This document shows positions 24,034-33,285 of a DNA stretch of 64,000 nt, in pieces (the first letter of the stretch is position 1; every line of letters begins with the position of its first letter). Location of the stretch: assembly GCF_901827185.1 (NCBI RefSeq), contig NZ_LR594672.1, positions 186,001 to 250,000 of the forward strand, in the 5' to 3' direction. Source of the DNA: Variovorax sp. PBL-E5. GTDB taxonomy: Bacteria; Pseudomonadota; Gammaproteobacteria; Burkholderiales; Burkholderiaceae_C. The notes beneath the pieces were generated by a model. It made no database searches, had not been told where the DNA came from, and saw only the letters and a program-made list of their open reading frames with translations. The translations under genes were made by a program, and so were the position numbers.

Positions 24034-24450
24034 ATGATTCAAACACGCGTTCTTCGCACAAGCGAGCAGAAGCACCAAGTCTTCGCCGGACAGCTCAAGG
24101 AGATGGAGACCAGCCTGGTCTACTTCGACCCGTACACCGCCCGGCATCGCTCGTTCATCGCTGCGATGGACGGAGAGCAAGTCATCGGCCTGGCCGCACT
24201 GAAGGAGGAGTCGACGCGCATTCCCGGCGCGATGACCATCACCTTCGTTAGTGTTCGTGAGGACCGACGCAACCAGGGCGTTGCCAAACTCCTCGTCGAC
24301 GCGCTCTTCGACTTCGCGGAAGCCGAAGGCAAAGCGCTGGCCAACACGCAGTACGAAGAGGAGGGGCTGCTGTACCTGAAACCCGCTCTCGAGGCAGCAG
24401 CGTCCAGGCGTCCGCACGTCGGGTTTCACGAGTTCCCAGTCGCTCATTGA
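24034..24450 (+). CDS. GNAT-family N-acetyltransferase
   Basis: 138 residues; start set by AAGGAAG just upstream. The acetyl-CoA-binding core is readable: a strand GAMTITFVSVRED, then the pyrophosphate loop RRNQGVAKLLVDAL (Q/R-x-x-G-x-A) and the helix DFAEAEGK, then EEEGLLYLKPALE. The N-terminal half (HRSFIAAMDGEQVIGLAALKEE) supplies the first strands. It moves an acetyl group from acetyl-CoA to an unknown amine. Stands alone with its own terminator. Confidence 0.85.
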   Translation: MIQTRVLRTSEQKHQVFAGQLKEMETSLVYFDPYTARHRSFIAAMDGEQVIGLAALKEESTRIPGAMTITFVSVREDRRNQGVAKLLVDALFDFAEAEGKALANTQYEEEGLLYLKPALEAAASRRPHVGFHEFPVAH

Positions 24451-24462
24451 CACAGTCTGTTC

Positions 24463-24489
24463 GCAGCTCCTCCGGGGGCTGCTTTTTTT
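24463..24489 (+). terminator. Terminator of the acetyltransferase gene
   Basis: GCAGCTCC/GGGGCTGC-type hairpin followed by TTTTTTT. Confidence 0.8.
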
Positions 24490-24583
24490 CTGGCCGCGTG
24501 GTCGCGCGCCTCGAAAACGTGCCGCTGGCGAGGTGCCGGGCTTCGAAGCTGCTAGGCTCCGCTGCCAACAAGAGGGGTCGACG

Positions 24584-25282
24584 ATGGTGAAGATGAAGAC
24601 GAAGGTCAAGGCTTGGGAGCAGGCGATGGTCCGCGGCTTGGCGCTCGCCTTGTTTGCAGGGGGCGCGGGTGCAGAGAACTACTCTTTTGACGGGGTCCGG
24701 CTCGAGGTTCCCATCCCACCTGGCTTCTGTAAGCTCGAGGAGCACGGGCCCGACGCGGTGCTTCGTAAGGGAATCGCTCCGACACTCGGCCCGGAGCTGC
24801 GGCTGCTGTTTGCGGTCGTCGATTGCCCAAGCCTGCCAACCTTGCGGAAGGACCCGGGCTATGACGGTGACGTGTCCTTCGGCATGGTTGCTCTCATGCA
24901 GAAGGACGGAAAACCAGCTCCGATGAAGAACACAGTCAGGGACCTGGCCGTGGGGCAAGCGGGCAAGGCTCCTGAGCGCGAGCGTGTTCGCAGTCAGGTC
25001 GAAGCGTGGATGCGAATGTCGGGGCACCCCAATGTCACCGAGCGCAAGGAGCTCGGGATAGCCGACGTCGACCGCAACGGGATTTACGGACTCGCGACCG
25101 TCAAGGCCCGCGGGCGTACGAATCCGGCGCTCCTCGTACAGACGCAATCGATGACCGTCGTGAATGGGATGGGCGTTGTCGTAACCATCACCGAGCCCGT
25201 CGGGCCGCGGACGACCGTTGCCGGCATCCTGGCAGAACAGAAGCGTAACTTGGCCGCGTTGGTGTCTGCTAACGGCCCCTGA
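24584..25282 (+). CDS. Exported hypothetical protein, 232 aa
   Basis: Start at 24584 behind GAGGGG. An extended N-terminus with a hydrophobic segment (ALALFAGGAGA, residues about 19-29) suggests a signal peptide. The mature protein begins YSFDGVRLEVPIPPGFC, a pattern seen in periplasmic or surface proteins that handle lipids or envelope stress; that is inference. Later blocks are FAVVDCPSLPTLRKDPGYDGDVSFG and a C-terminal ALLVQTQSMTVVNGMG. Two cysteines could form a disulfide. No family assigned. Confidence 0.65.
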   Translation: MVKMKTKVKAWEQAMVRGLALALFAGGAGAENYSFDGVRLEVPIPPGFCKLEEHGPDAVLRKGIAPTLGPELRLLFAVVDCPSLPTLRKDPGYDGDVSFGMVALMQKDGKPAPMKNTVRDLAVGQAGKAPERERVRSQVEAWMRMSGHPNVTERKELGIADVDRNGIYGLATVKARGRTNPALLVQTQSMTVVNGMGVVVTITEPVGPRTTVAGILAEQKRNLAALVSANGP

Positions 25283-25486
25283 GTGGCTGCCTGACACCGC
25301 CGCCGTCGAAGGAGGTCGCACCCGAGCGCCAGAGCTCGTCAACAGTCGGGCGGAAAGAAGTTTTTCGTTCAATCGCCATATGGCTGCTCGGACGAGGGAG
25401 GCTGCAGCCTCAGCGCTTCAATGAACGCCGCGTCGTCTACCCTCGACACCGGGCATTGAGCGGCCGCCACCGGCCCCGCGGGTGCG

Positions 25487-26344
25487 CTAGGTCACTTGGC
25501 GGACGACGCTGTCGAGGTCCTTCCCCGCTTTGTTCTTCCAAGTCTTCCAGCCGTTCATGTTGTTGCCAACCACGATTGCAGCGGCAGCGCTCGGCGTCGG
25601 AAACGGATAGGTCTGCGTGAAAATCAAATGCTCGCCCTCCTGCTTGAGCACTCCAGCTGCTTCCAACTTTTGGCGCTTCACGTGAAAGCTCTTGTCTTTG
25701 AAACTGTCGGTGACGCTCAGACGGGCCTTTGAGCCCTTCAAAACAACCAGCCCTTCAGCTGTGTAATGGCCGCGAGCGTCAGTGCCTGCTGCATTGCAAT
25801 AGTAGAGCTCGAGGTTGGTTTTGCTCTCAACAGCCCCCGGCTTCTCAAACAGGAAAAAGCCGAGGGTGCTCATGAGGGTCTCCCCCGTATCGAACAGCTC
25901 GTCGCACTCAGACTCGAGCGGCTTTGAGGTATTCAGCTTGTTGCCGTTGGTGTCGTTCTCAATGACGCAACGGCCCGCCTCCTTGGCTTTTTGAATGCAA
26001 AGTCGCTCCAGATAGAGCGAATGCGTCGTCGTCAGGCTCTCCGCACGACTGAGCAGGACCACGACGCGCTGCCAGAAATCCTTCTTCTTCTGGTGCTCGA
26101 CCAAGCGTTTCTTGAGGTCGGTTGTCTGGCCGATGTAGACGAGGGGCTTTGCGGCCTCCTCCGCGTCTCCGAATAGGAAGTACACCGCGCCACCGGCGGC
26201 CTCGGGCATCGCCAGGAACTCCTTCAAAAGAGCGCGCGGCACGTCGATGACTCTCACGATGCGCGTGGTGATTTCCGCTTGGCGAATTCCTTGGGGGTCT
26301 CCAGAAGGGAGGAATATCTGAATTGTCTTGGCGCGGGAGGACAT
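25487..26344 (-). CDS. GIY-YIG nuclease with DUF4357 domain
   Basis: 285 residues. The GIY-YIG catalytic module lies at about residues 50-135: AVYFLFGD (the GIY strand, degenerate), VYIGQTTDLKKRLVEH (YIG plus the Arg helix), and a later Glu in LERLCIQKAKEAG. The C-terminal domain (GHYTAEGLVVLKGSKA through NGWKTWKNKAGKDLDSV) fits DUF4357. Proteins of this layout are common in mobile and defence regions. The gene lies 81 bases downstream of the helicase-nuclease gene on the same strand, so the two may be cotranscribed. Confidence 0.85.
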   Translation of the reverse strand: MSSRAKTIQIFLPSGDPQGIRQAEITTRIVRVIDVPRALLKEFLAMPEAAGGAVYFLFGDAEEAAKPLVYIGQTTDLKKRLVEHQKKKDFWQRVVVLLSRAESLTTTHSLYLERLCIQKAKEAGRCVIENDTNGNKLNTSKPLESECDELFDTGETLMSTLGFFLFEKPGAVESKTNLELYYCNAAGTDARGHYTAEGLVVLKGSKARLSVTDSFKDKSFHVKRQKLEAAGVLKQEGEHLIFTQTYPFPTPSAAAAIVVGNNMNGWKTWKNKAGKDLDSVVRQVT

Positions 26345-26425
26345 CGGGTTCTTCTTGTGAGTTGACGGCGCGAACTCCTAGCTCGCACCAAAAAAGACGG
26401 GCAGTATCCGGCAAATCCTGACAGG

Positions 26426-29400
26426 TTAGATTTCCGATGTGGATTGCTCGACTTGCTTTCCGGACCCGAGGGATTCCGCCTCTGATGTCGCGGCGGCAAT
26501 CGCATCCTCAACCGCTTGGGCTGCCGGGTCCGATTCCGAAGCCTCCTCGAGCTCAGGCAAGCGCCACTCCCGATACTCGACCAGCGAAGGCGCACGCTCC
26601 AGAGCGCCCAGAGGCTCGATGCCCATCGCCTTCAGGCGAGCAAGCAGCTCCTCGACGACCTCGTCTCTCCGCAGCGACCAGGTCGAAGCGAAGCAGCGCC
26701 AGAACGTCCAGCCGGCTCGCTCGAGCACGCGCTGGCGGCCCATGTCGGCCTGCCAACGGTCGGGCCCGTGGAACTCGTCCCCGTCACATTCGATGGCCAG
26801 GCGAGCATCGTCAGCGCCTTCGACCACCATGTCGATGCGGAAGGAGCCTGCCTTCACCTGCGGCACCACGCGATAGCCGCGGCTGTAGAGCTCGGTGTAG
26901 ACCTGTTTCTCGAAGCCAGATTCGCACAGCTCGATGAGCGACTTGGCCTGGTCGTCCTTGAACTCCTCCATCGGCCGGCTGAAGTGCTCCAGGAGCCCAC
27001 GGCGCAGGTCCAGGTGCGACAGGTCTGACATCTGAACCGAGCGCACCAGGTACATCCGGTCTCGTGCACGGCTTGCCGCTACGTTGAACCGCTGCTCGGA
27101 ACTGTTGCCGGAGAGCGCCTTCGAGCGCTGCGGGTCAGCGACCATCGAGAGGAACATGATGTCGCGTTCGCTGCCCTGGAAAAGGCGGGCGTCGCCCACG
27201 TCGAACCGCCGGCGGATGAGTTCCTTGGCATCTAGGCGCTGACGCACCAAAGTATCAATTCTCTTGGCCTGTTCGGGGCCCAGGAGTGACACGACCCCGA
27301 TGGTCCGGCCGGCAAGCTGTGGGTTGGCGACGATGGCCTCGATTTCCGCCAGGATGCACTGCGCTTCCAGGCTGTTCTCGTCCTTCACGCCGCGCATGCC
27401 GCCGGGCACGAAGATGTCCACAAGCGGAGGGTCGATGCGCTCAGAGGCCTTCGGAATGCGCAGGGGCTGGATGCCGTCGTAGAACCTGTCGCTGTAGGCA
27501 ATGATGGCCGGCACGCAGCGGAAGTGTTCCCGCAGCATCACCTTCTGGGCCGCGAAGACGGTTGAGGCGATGTCGTAGAGCGACTTCTCCGGCGTCAGCA
27601 CGGTCGCGTACGGCTGCTCGCTCAGGAACCGGTCACGCAGTTCCTGAATTCGAACGGCCGAGACGAAGCTGCCGTCGGGCGAGACCTGCTTATCGTCTCC
27701 GACCACCAGAATCTTCTTGCCGCGCAGCACCGCGGGCAGCGCCCACAGGTCCGACTGGCTTGCCTCGTCGACGATGACGAGGTCGAAGGCGCCAAGCTGC
27801 GCCGGGAGGCTCTCGGACACCTTGGCGTGGCTCATCACCCAGCAGGGGATGGCGCCCTGCGCGTCCAGCATCGCTTTCTGCGCGTCGCGACGGTGCCGCG
27901 TCGCATTCGGGCCGGTGCCCATGCCGATACGGCGGACCGCTGTCCGGTAGGTCTCCAGTGCCGCCAGCACTCTTGGCGAAGCTCCGAGCTTGGTTGAGAG
28001 CCAGGCGGATTTGGACACGACGCTCTCGTAGAGCCGGGCGAGGCCTGCCTCCAGGTCTCGCCGGCGCGCCGCGAGTGTGCGCAGCTCTTCGCGCGATTCG
28101 ATGGCATCCAGATGGGCGCGGACACGCGACCACGTCCAGGCCTCGCGCCAGCTGACTGGCAGGACAGGGTCATCTCCAGACGCGTCGACCACCGAAGTTC
28201 TGATTCGCACAGCAAGCTTGGCGGCGCCGGCGCGCTCCAACCTGTCCGCCACGTCGTTCACCAGCGCCAGGTCATGGCCGAGGCCTTCCACTCGGCGCAC
28301 GTCACTCACGAGCTCCGCGTATCGTGCCGTGGCCCGTTCAACAGGGATGGCTGTGTTGCCTAGCTCATTCGCAACGAAGGCGCGCAGGGCGTCGGAGACC
28401 GGACCGGTCGTTCCCGCAAGCTTCTCCTGCAGCGTCACCAGGGTCGTGGCTGCCTTGGCCAACTCGAGACGGGTCAGATGACTGCGCAGATGGCGCTGCA
28501 TCTCTTCGAGCTGGGAGGACAAGCCACGCAGCAGCATCTTTGGAGGGTTCGCAAAAACGCGTTCTCCAAGAGCCGGCAACTGCGCGTCGAACTGCATGGC
28601 TAGCGTGTGTGCCTTCCTGGCAATGCCCGTGACCAGCTCAACGCGCCGCAGCCCGACCACGCCACCCTTGAGCTCAGGCAAGGAGAGAAGGTCGGCGACC
28701 TCGTTCCACCGCACGCCGAACGAAAGAACTTGTTCGTGGAGCGCCAGGTAGCGGTGCACGTGCTTCCAGTGGTCGACGGAGGCAGGCGCCAGGCCGCTTA
28801 CCCGGATGGCATTCACGAGCTCCTTGATGTCGCTGCCGCCGAAGCTCATGAGACCAAAGGGTTTGCCGGTTTCCGCAGCGCGCTGCACGGCTTCGCGCAC
28901 CTTCGGCTGCGCCAGCGCCTGCTCAGGCACCTCCACCGGCGTCTTCAGGAACTGGGCGCGCGCTGCAATCAGCTGCTCGATGTTGGCAAAGAGTGCCTCG
29001 AAGGCGGCCCGTTCGCTCGCAAAGGTCGCCTGGCCACACTTCTTGCGCAGCTCCAGGGTCCACAGCTCGCCGGATTCCTCGAGCTCGAAAGCGAGTTGCC
29101 GTGCCTCCTCGACCTTTGCCAGCAGGCGACGGGCGTCATCCAATACCTCAGGGGTCATGGCGCGCAACGCCAGCAGGCCTCCATTGGCTTCTGCAGCCTC
29201 GATTTCGCGCAAGCTGACCAGCGCGTCGTGCAGCTGGGCCACCTCTGCAGCTGGCAACAAGGCGTTGCTCGAAGGGATGCGGGCGAGGGCGTAGTCCAAG
29301 TCTTGGCCAAGCCGGCGACGGGCTTCACGGGTCTGGGCGGCCAGCGCTGCGTCCATGGGCGGCGCATGCGCGGCATCGAGCGACAGCGCGTCATCGAACC

Positions 29401-31045
29401 ATGCGTGCTTCTCCTGGCCCGAGATGACCAGCTCTGCCATCTTTTGCGCGCGCATCTGCACCCCGTCGACCTCGATGTCCGAGAGCTGTGCCATCGCAAT
29501 CGCGTCCACCCGTCGGTCGATGGTCGCGAGCTCCTCGTGCGCGCGGTCGATGCCGCTGCGCTCGGTGCGAATCTGCTCGTTCACCACCTCGGGGTTGAGC
29601 TGCGAGACGTTGTGGATGATGGCCTCGATGGAGCCCTGAAACTGGCGCATGCCTTCGCGGTCACCGGAGAGGAGCGCCACGGTCAGCGGCCGGACGGTCT
29701 CCGGAATCTTGGACTGCAGCACCTCGAGCGCCTGCTCGCCTTTGGAGGTCACCAGCACCTTACGCCCCGTGGCCAGGTAGTGGCAAACGATGTTGGCGAT
29801 GGTGTGAGTCTTGCCCGTCCCGGGCGGGCCTTGCACGGCGACACCACTCGAGCGTTCGAGCTGCTCGACGATGGTGACCTGCTCGTGGTTGTAGGGCAGG
29901 GGGAAGAAGAGCTCCTGCACCTGGTTGCGGCCGCCGTAGTTGCCTGAAACACCGGAGAGCCCGCGGAACGCGACCGGCACGTGCGTGGCCAGTTGGTCCG
30001 ATGGTGGCGTGACCAGCGAGAGTGGCCCGAGAGGAATCTCGACGCCGGGCGTGAGGCGCGCCTTCAGGCGCTCGATGTCCTCTTCCAGGTAGTTGACGGA
30101 CTTCGGGCGGGACAAAAGAACCCATGCGTCGGTGACCACCAGGTCCTCGCCAGGCTTCGGGAAGGCCTCTGCTCCAGGCTCGTAGCGCCCCTTGTCATGC
30201 AGGTTGCCGGCGATGAGCTTGAGCAGGTGCTCGTAGCTGCCCGAATCAAAGGGGCTCACTGGGCGGTCTGCGCTCTTCTCCAATGCCGCGCGAGCGGCCT
30301 TCTCGACCTCGGGCGCGCTGAGCAGCTGGCAGGCAGCGAACGCATCGAACGAGAACTGCGGGCCGACGGCGCGCGGGCGCAGCTCAAGCGCTAGCGTGCG
30401 GTCATCCATCCCGACCTCGAGAGCCTGAGTGATGAGCGGGTACTGGAAATCGACGACCGATGTCGTGCCGCGCTCAGTGTAATTCAGCTTCCAGGCTGAC
30501 ACGCCCACGCCCCAGACGAGCTCATGGGGCTTGGCGGTCTCCTCGGCCTCCAGCTGATGCTTGATGGCAAAGAGGTCGCCGTAGAGCGCGATGGTCTTGC
30601 GGCGGGGCTTCTCGCCGGTGGCCCAGGCTGTCCACAGCTGGGTGTACGCCCCAAGGGCTTCTTCGAGCCGGGTACGTGCTTCGGCGACAAAGACGACCCG
30701 CTCCTCGGCGAGCATGGCTTGGGTCGCAGCTGTCATCCGATGCTCAAACGCGACCTCGTCGATGCTCGGGCGGGCGCCCGTGGGCTCGCGGTGCGCGACG
30801 ATGAGGGGCTTCCACTCGTCGTTCGGCAGCGCCGGCGGCGGGTGCGCTTCAAGGCGCGCCACCTTCAGCCACACATGGTCGCCGTCACCGGCCAGGTCGA
30901 AGTCAACACCGGGCAGGCCTTGGAGGTCGGGCTTTGCCTTCTGGAAGCCGCCCTGGCCAGAGAGCTGGAAGGCCGTGGGGTCGACGGTCTTCGCTTGCTC
31001 GAGCACGTAGTCGAGCAGCTTCTTCATCAGGTCGGGCGCGTTCAT
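26426..31045 (-). CDS. SF1 helicase with C-terminal Vsr/MTES_1575-like nuclease
   Basis: 1539 residues. The N-terminal domain (about 1-380) resembles DUF4011-type regions of large defence helicases. The helicase core has Walker A GPPGTGKTHT at about 405, a long helical insertion (about 480-1030), Walker B-like LVIVDEASQSD and later motifs (RFNVAASRARDRMYLV). The C-terminal 110 residues (GSFRIDMVVEG, LAIECDGDEFHG, RQRVLERAGWTFWRCF) form a very-short-patch-repair-like endonuclease with the Asp and Glu-x-Asp expected. Such fusions occur as anti-phage proteins. ATGA overlap with an upstream small gene. Confidence 0.9.
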   Translation of the reverse strand: MNAPDLMKKLLDYVLEQAKTVDPTAFQLSGQGGFQKAKPDLQGLPGVDFDLAGDGDHVWLKVARLEAHPPPALPNDEWKPLIVAHREPTGARPSIDEVAFEHRMTAATQAMLAEERVVFVAEARTRLEEALGAYTQLWTAWATGEKPRRKTIALYGDLFAIKHQLEAEETAKPHELVWGVGVSAWKLNYTERGTTSVVDFQYPLITQALEVGMDDRTLALELRPRAVGPQFSFDAFAACQLLSAPEVEKAARAALEKSADRPVSPFDSGSYEHLLKLIAGNLHDKGRYEPGAEAFPKPGEDLVVTDAWVLLSRPKSVNYLEEDIERLKARLTPGVEIPLGPLSLVTPPSDQLATHVPVAFRGLSGVSGNYGGRNQVQELFFPLPYNHEQVTIVEQLERSSGVAVQGPPGTGKTHTIANIVCHYLATGRKVLVTSKGEQALEVLQSKIPETVRPLTVALLSGDREGMRQFQGSIEAIIHNVSQLNPEVVNEQIRTERSGIDRAHEELATIDRRVDAIAMAQLSDIEVDGVQMRAQKMAELVISGQEKHAWFDDALSLDAAHAPPMDAALAAQTREARRRLGQDLDYALARIPSSNALLPAAEVAQLHDALVSLREIEAAEANGGLLALRAMTPEVLDDARRLLAKVEEARQLAFELEESGELWTLELRKKCGQATFASERAAFEALFANIEQLIAARAQFLKTPVEVPEQALAQPKVREAVQRAAETGKPFGLMSFGGSDIKELVNAIRVSGLAPASVDHWKHVHRYLALHEQVLSFGVRWNEVADLLSLPELKGGVVGLRRVELVTGIARKAHTLAMQFDAQLPALGERVFANPPKMLLRGLSSQLEEMQRHLRSHLTRLELAKAATTLVTLQEKLAGTTGPVSDALRAFVANELGNTAIPVERATARYAELVSDVRRVEGLGHDLALVNDVADRLERAGAAKLAVRIRTSVVDASGDDPVLPVSWREAWTWSRVRAHLDAIESREELRTLAARRRDLEAGLARLYESVVSKSAWLSTKLGASPRVLAALETYRTAVRRIGMGTGPNATRHRRDAQKAMLDAQGAIPCWVMSHAKVSESLPAQLGAFDLVIVDEASQSDLWALPAVLRGKKILVVGDDKQVSPDGSFVSAVRIQELRDRFLSEQPYATVLTPEKSLYDIASTVFAAQKVMLREHFRCVPAIIAYSDRFYDGIQPLRIPKASERIDPPLVDIFVPGGMRGVKDENSLEAQCILAEIEAIVANPQLAGRTIGVVSLLGPEQAKRIDTLVRQRLDAKELIRRRFDVGDARLFQGSERDIMFLSMVADPQRSKALSGNSSEQRFNVAASRARDRMYLVRSVQMSDLSHLDLRRGLLEHFSRPMEEFKDDQAKSLIELCESGFEKQVYTELYSRGYRVVPQVKAGSFRIDMVVEGADDARLAIECDGDEFHGPDRWQADMGRQRVLERAGWTFWRCFASTWSLRRDEVVEELLARLKAMGIEPLGALERAPSLVEYREWRLPELEEASESDPAAQAVEDAIAAATSEAESLGSGKQVEQSTSEI

Positions 31046-31239
31046 TGGGCACCTGCTTTCTCGAGCTCGCGCGCGGCCGGCGGGTTGGCGCTCAGGCCGT
31101 GGGTCCGGCAGTAGTCGAAAAGAAGTTTTTCGAGGAGGTTCGTCTGGCTGCGCTGCTCGTGAGCTGCGGCTCGCTCGAGGAGGAACTTGAACTCAGGCGT
31201 CACTCTGAAACTAATCGAGACGTTCTTCTCTGCGGCCAT
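31042..31239 (-). CDS. Small ribbon-helix-helix-like protein heading the helicase operon
   Basis: 65 residues. A beta strand (KNVSISFRVTPE) is followed by helix one (FKFLLERAAAHEQRS) and helix two (TNLLEKLLFDYCRTHG), then a Pro/Ala tail, as in CopG-like DNA-binding proteins. It overlaps the helicase start by ATGA, so the two are coupled. The pattern SQTNLLEKLL matches SLTNMFEVLV in the small gene before hsdM. A TGTAT...ATACA inverted repeat lies 26-46 nt upstream of its start. Confidence 0.75.
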   Translation of the reverse strand: MAAEKNVSISFRVTPEFKFLLERAAAHEQRSQTNLLEKLLFDYCRTHGLSANPPAARELEKAGAQ

Positions 31240-31822
31240 TTGGCTCCTCTTTGCTTTTATCGGCTGTATAGAGGTTCACCATACAAGACTTCGCTGTGTT
31301 GCCGACTGCTTGCGGCTCAATGAACTGGTGCACCTGTGAAGTTGTTTGCACCATCGCTTGCTGTGACGGGCAGGACAGGGCAGATGGGCGGCTCAGCCCT
31401 CGGACGAACGGCCGTGCAACGCCGCCGACGAGTTCAAAGGACAGGTTCAAAAAGCTGAAAAGGGCCACTTCTATGTTGTGTGGTCCAGACTTTCCAGCCG
31501 ACGTCCCGCGGCAGGGCGGCCAAGGTGTTCCCTCGGGATGAAACCTACGCAGCCATTGGCCCATGGATGATGCCGGAGTACGCGTTCTCGAGCGCCTGTG
31601 CCAAAGCTGAAATCATGAGACAGTGCCGCCGTGCCATGGCTGTGTATGCGACGCGGCAGGCTAAACTGATACGCTATAGGCTACGTTTTAAAGGTAGAAT
31701 TCAAAGATGACGGTTTTAAGCAAGCTAAGCATTTCCAAGGCGGTTGTCCGCCATGCTGCGCTTGCACGATGTCTGTGCGCGAATCACGTCAACCGATTCC
31801 CGCAGCCATCGAACGAACCATC
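31240..31822. other. Divergent intergenic region between helicase operon and cysS
   Basis: No supported gene: frames on both strands have no start signals and unlikely composition. It holds the operator at 31265-31285 on the left. On the right is an AT-rich promoter zone with CTATAG (31674-31679), GTTTTAAAGG and GGTTTTAAGC, followed by a small hairpin AGGCGGTTGTCCGCC before the cysS starts. Confidence 0.5.
31265..31285. promoter_or_regulatory. Inverted-repeat operator candidate of the helicase operon
   Basis: TGTAT (31265-31269) and ATACA (31281-31285) form a spaced inverted repeat overlapping a TATA-type promoter element just before the ribbon-helix-helix gene. Such proteins usually repress their own promoter. 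Confidence 0.45.
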
Positions 31823-33136
31823 ATGCATCTCAAAGATTCCCTCTCGGGCGCGCTGAAGCGCGTCGAACCCACCGACGTTTCAATCTACGCTTGCGGCATC
31901 ACGCCGTACTCGTCCGCGCATGTCGGTCACGCACGCACCTATGTCGTCTTCGACCTCCTGAAGCGCGTCCTCACGGCGCAGGGTCACCGTGTGCGCCTGG
32001 TGCGCAACATCACAGACATTGACGACAAAATCATCAACACGGCCAAGACGGCCGGCGTTGCCTGGCACGAGCTCTCGGACAAGTACGCCGAGGAGAACCG
32101 CCAGCTGATGCGCGCCACCGGGCTGGATGTTCCGGAGGAGCCGAAGGCGAGCGAGTACCTGGCCGACATGTTCTGGCTCATGAAGCAGCTCATCGGCCTG
32201 GGGCTGGCCTACGTGGCGAGCACGGGTGACGTGCTCTACCGGGTGAGCGCCTATGACGGTGCACTGTTGATGCCCCACAAGGAAGGCGCACTTCGCTCGG
32301 AGCAAGGCGCCACGCGGGTGAGTACTGACGGCAAGGAGGACCTGCGGGACTTTGCGCTGTGGAAAACCACTTCTCGGGATGAGCCTGGCTTCGAATCGCC
32401 CTGGGGCTGGGGCCGCCCGGGCTGGCACATCGAGTGCTCCGCAATGATTCGCGCGCTCTTTGGCGGCAGCGTGACCATCCACGGAGGCGGCGTCGACCTC
32501 AAGTTCCCGCACCACCAGGCGGAGATGATGCAGTCGGAGCCGGTGTTCGGCCGGCCCCTGGCCGAAATCTGGATGCACAACGGCTCGGTCCTGTCCGATG
32601 GTCGCAAGATGAGCAAGAGCGAGGGCAACTTCGTCACTTGGCAGGCGGCCCTCGACTCCGCGGAGGCGTTGGCGCCGGGCCTGGGCGGGCAGCTGCTGAG
32701 CTTCGCGCTGGTGCAGGCTCACTGGCAGAAGCCGCTGGACTGGAATGACAAGCTTCTGGCGTCCACCCATGCGGACGTGCTGCAGCTCACCCAGGATTTG
32801 GCTGGCGTTGTGCCTGGGACAGCGGATGCTCTCATTGAGGTTCTGGCGGACAACCTGAATGCACCTGCCGGCAGCTTTTGGCTGAAGCAGGAGCTCAAGG
32901 GCGGCACACCTGCGCGATTGGCGGCCGGTCTGCACTTCTTCGGTATCGACGTCGATGCCTGGGCCCGCCTGCCCCGTTCGGCCGCGGTGAGCTTGAGCCA
33001 CACGGACATCGACGACCTGCAGTCGCAGCGACAGCAGGCCCGGGCTGCCAAGAACTGGGCGCTCGCCGACGAAATCCGCCAGCGGTTGAATGCCCATGGC
33101 GTTGCCGTCAGCGACGCGCCCGTCGCGCAGCTGTAG
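31823..33136 (+). CDS. cysS: Cysteinyl-tRNA synthetase, divergent accessory copy
   Basis: 437 residues from ATG 31823; an in-frame ATG at 31769 would add 18 residues unlike the family. Charges tRNA-Cys with cysteine. The HIGH region reads HVGHAR, NITDIDDKII is intact, and the KMSKS loop reads GRKMSKSEGN. Zinc ligands are present: Cys in YACGIT, Cys in WHIECSAM, and His and Glu in FPHHQAE. The C-terminal helical domain is shortened and lacks the usual ending TxWR. Its place in an accessory region suggests a second, specialised copy. No ribosome-binding box is obvious. Confidence 0.88.
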   Translation: MHLKDSLSGALKRVEPTDVSIYACGITPYSSAHVGHARTYVVFDLLKRVLTAQGHRVRLVRNITDIDDKIINTAKTAGVAWHELSDKYAEENRQLMRATGLDVPEEPKASEYLADMFWLMKQLIGLGLAYVASTGDVLYRVSAYDGALLMPHKEGALRSEQGATRVSTDGKEDLRDFALWKTTSRDEPGFESPWGWGRPGWHIECSAMIRALFGGSVTIHGGGVDLKFPHHQAEMMQSEPVFGRPLAEIWMHNGSVLSDGRKMSKSEGNFVTWQAALDSAEALAPGLGGQLLSFALVQAHWQKPLDWNDKLLASTHADVLQLTQDLAGVVPGTADALIEVLADNLNAPAGSFWLKQELKGGTPARLAAGLHFFGIDVDAWARLPRSAAVSLSHTDIDDLQSQRQQARAAKNWALADEIRQRLNAHGVAVSDAPVAQL

Positions 33137-33235
33137 TCCGACTCGGCTCGAAATTCCATCCCCAAGGACGCCTTGTGCCGCGAGAACGATGGCAAGCCTG
33201 CACCTTGCGAGGAGGCATTTTGGGCAGCTGACGGC

Positions 33236-33264
33236 CGAAAACAAAATGCCCTGCATCGCAGGGC
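33236..33264 (-). terminator. Terminator of module copy 2 leftward genes
   Basis: Perfect stem GCCCTGC/GCAGGGC (33248-33254 with 33258-33264), 3-base loop, then ATTTTGTTTTC on the minus strand. Confidence 0.75.
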
Positions 33265-33285
33265 TTCCTCCGACTCTGGCAAGGA

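Noticed and set aside
23592..24035. Minus-strand frame between the 23005 gene and the acetyltransferase
   Set aside because: Overlaps both neighbours and shows no natural protein composition.
31211..31564. Minus-strand frame upstream of the ribbon-helix-helix gene
   Set aside because: Overlaps the operator and promoter of the helicase operon and lacks a start signal.
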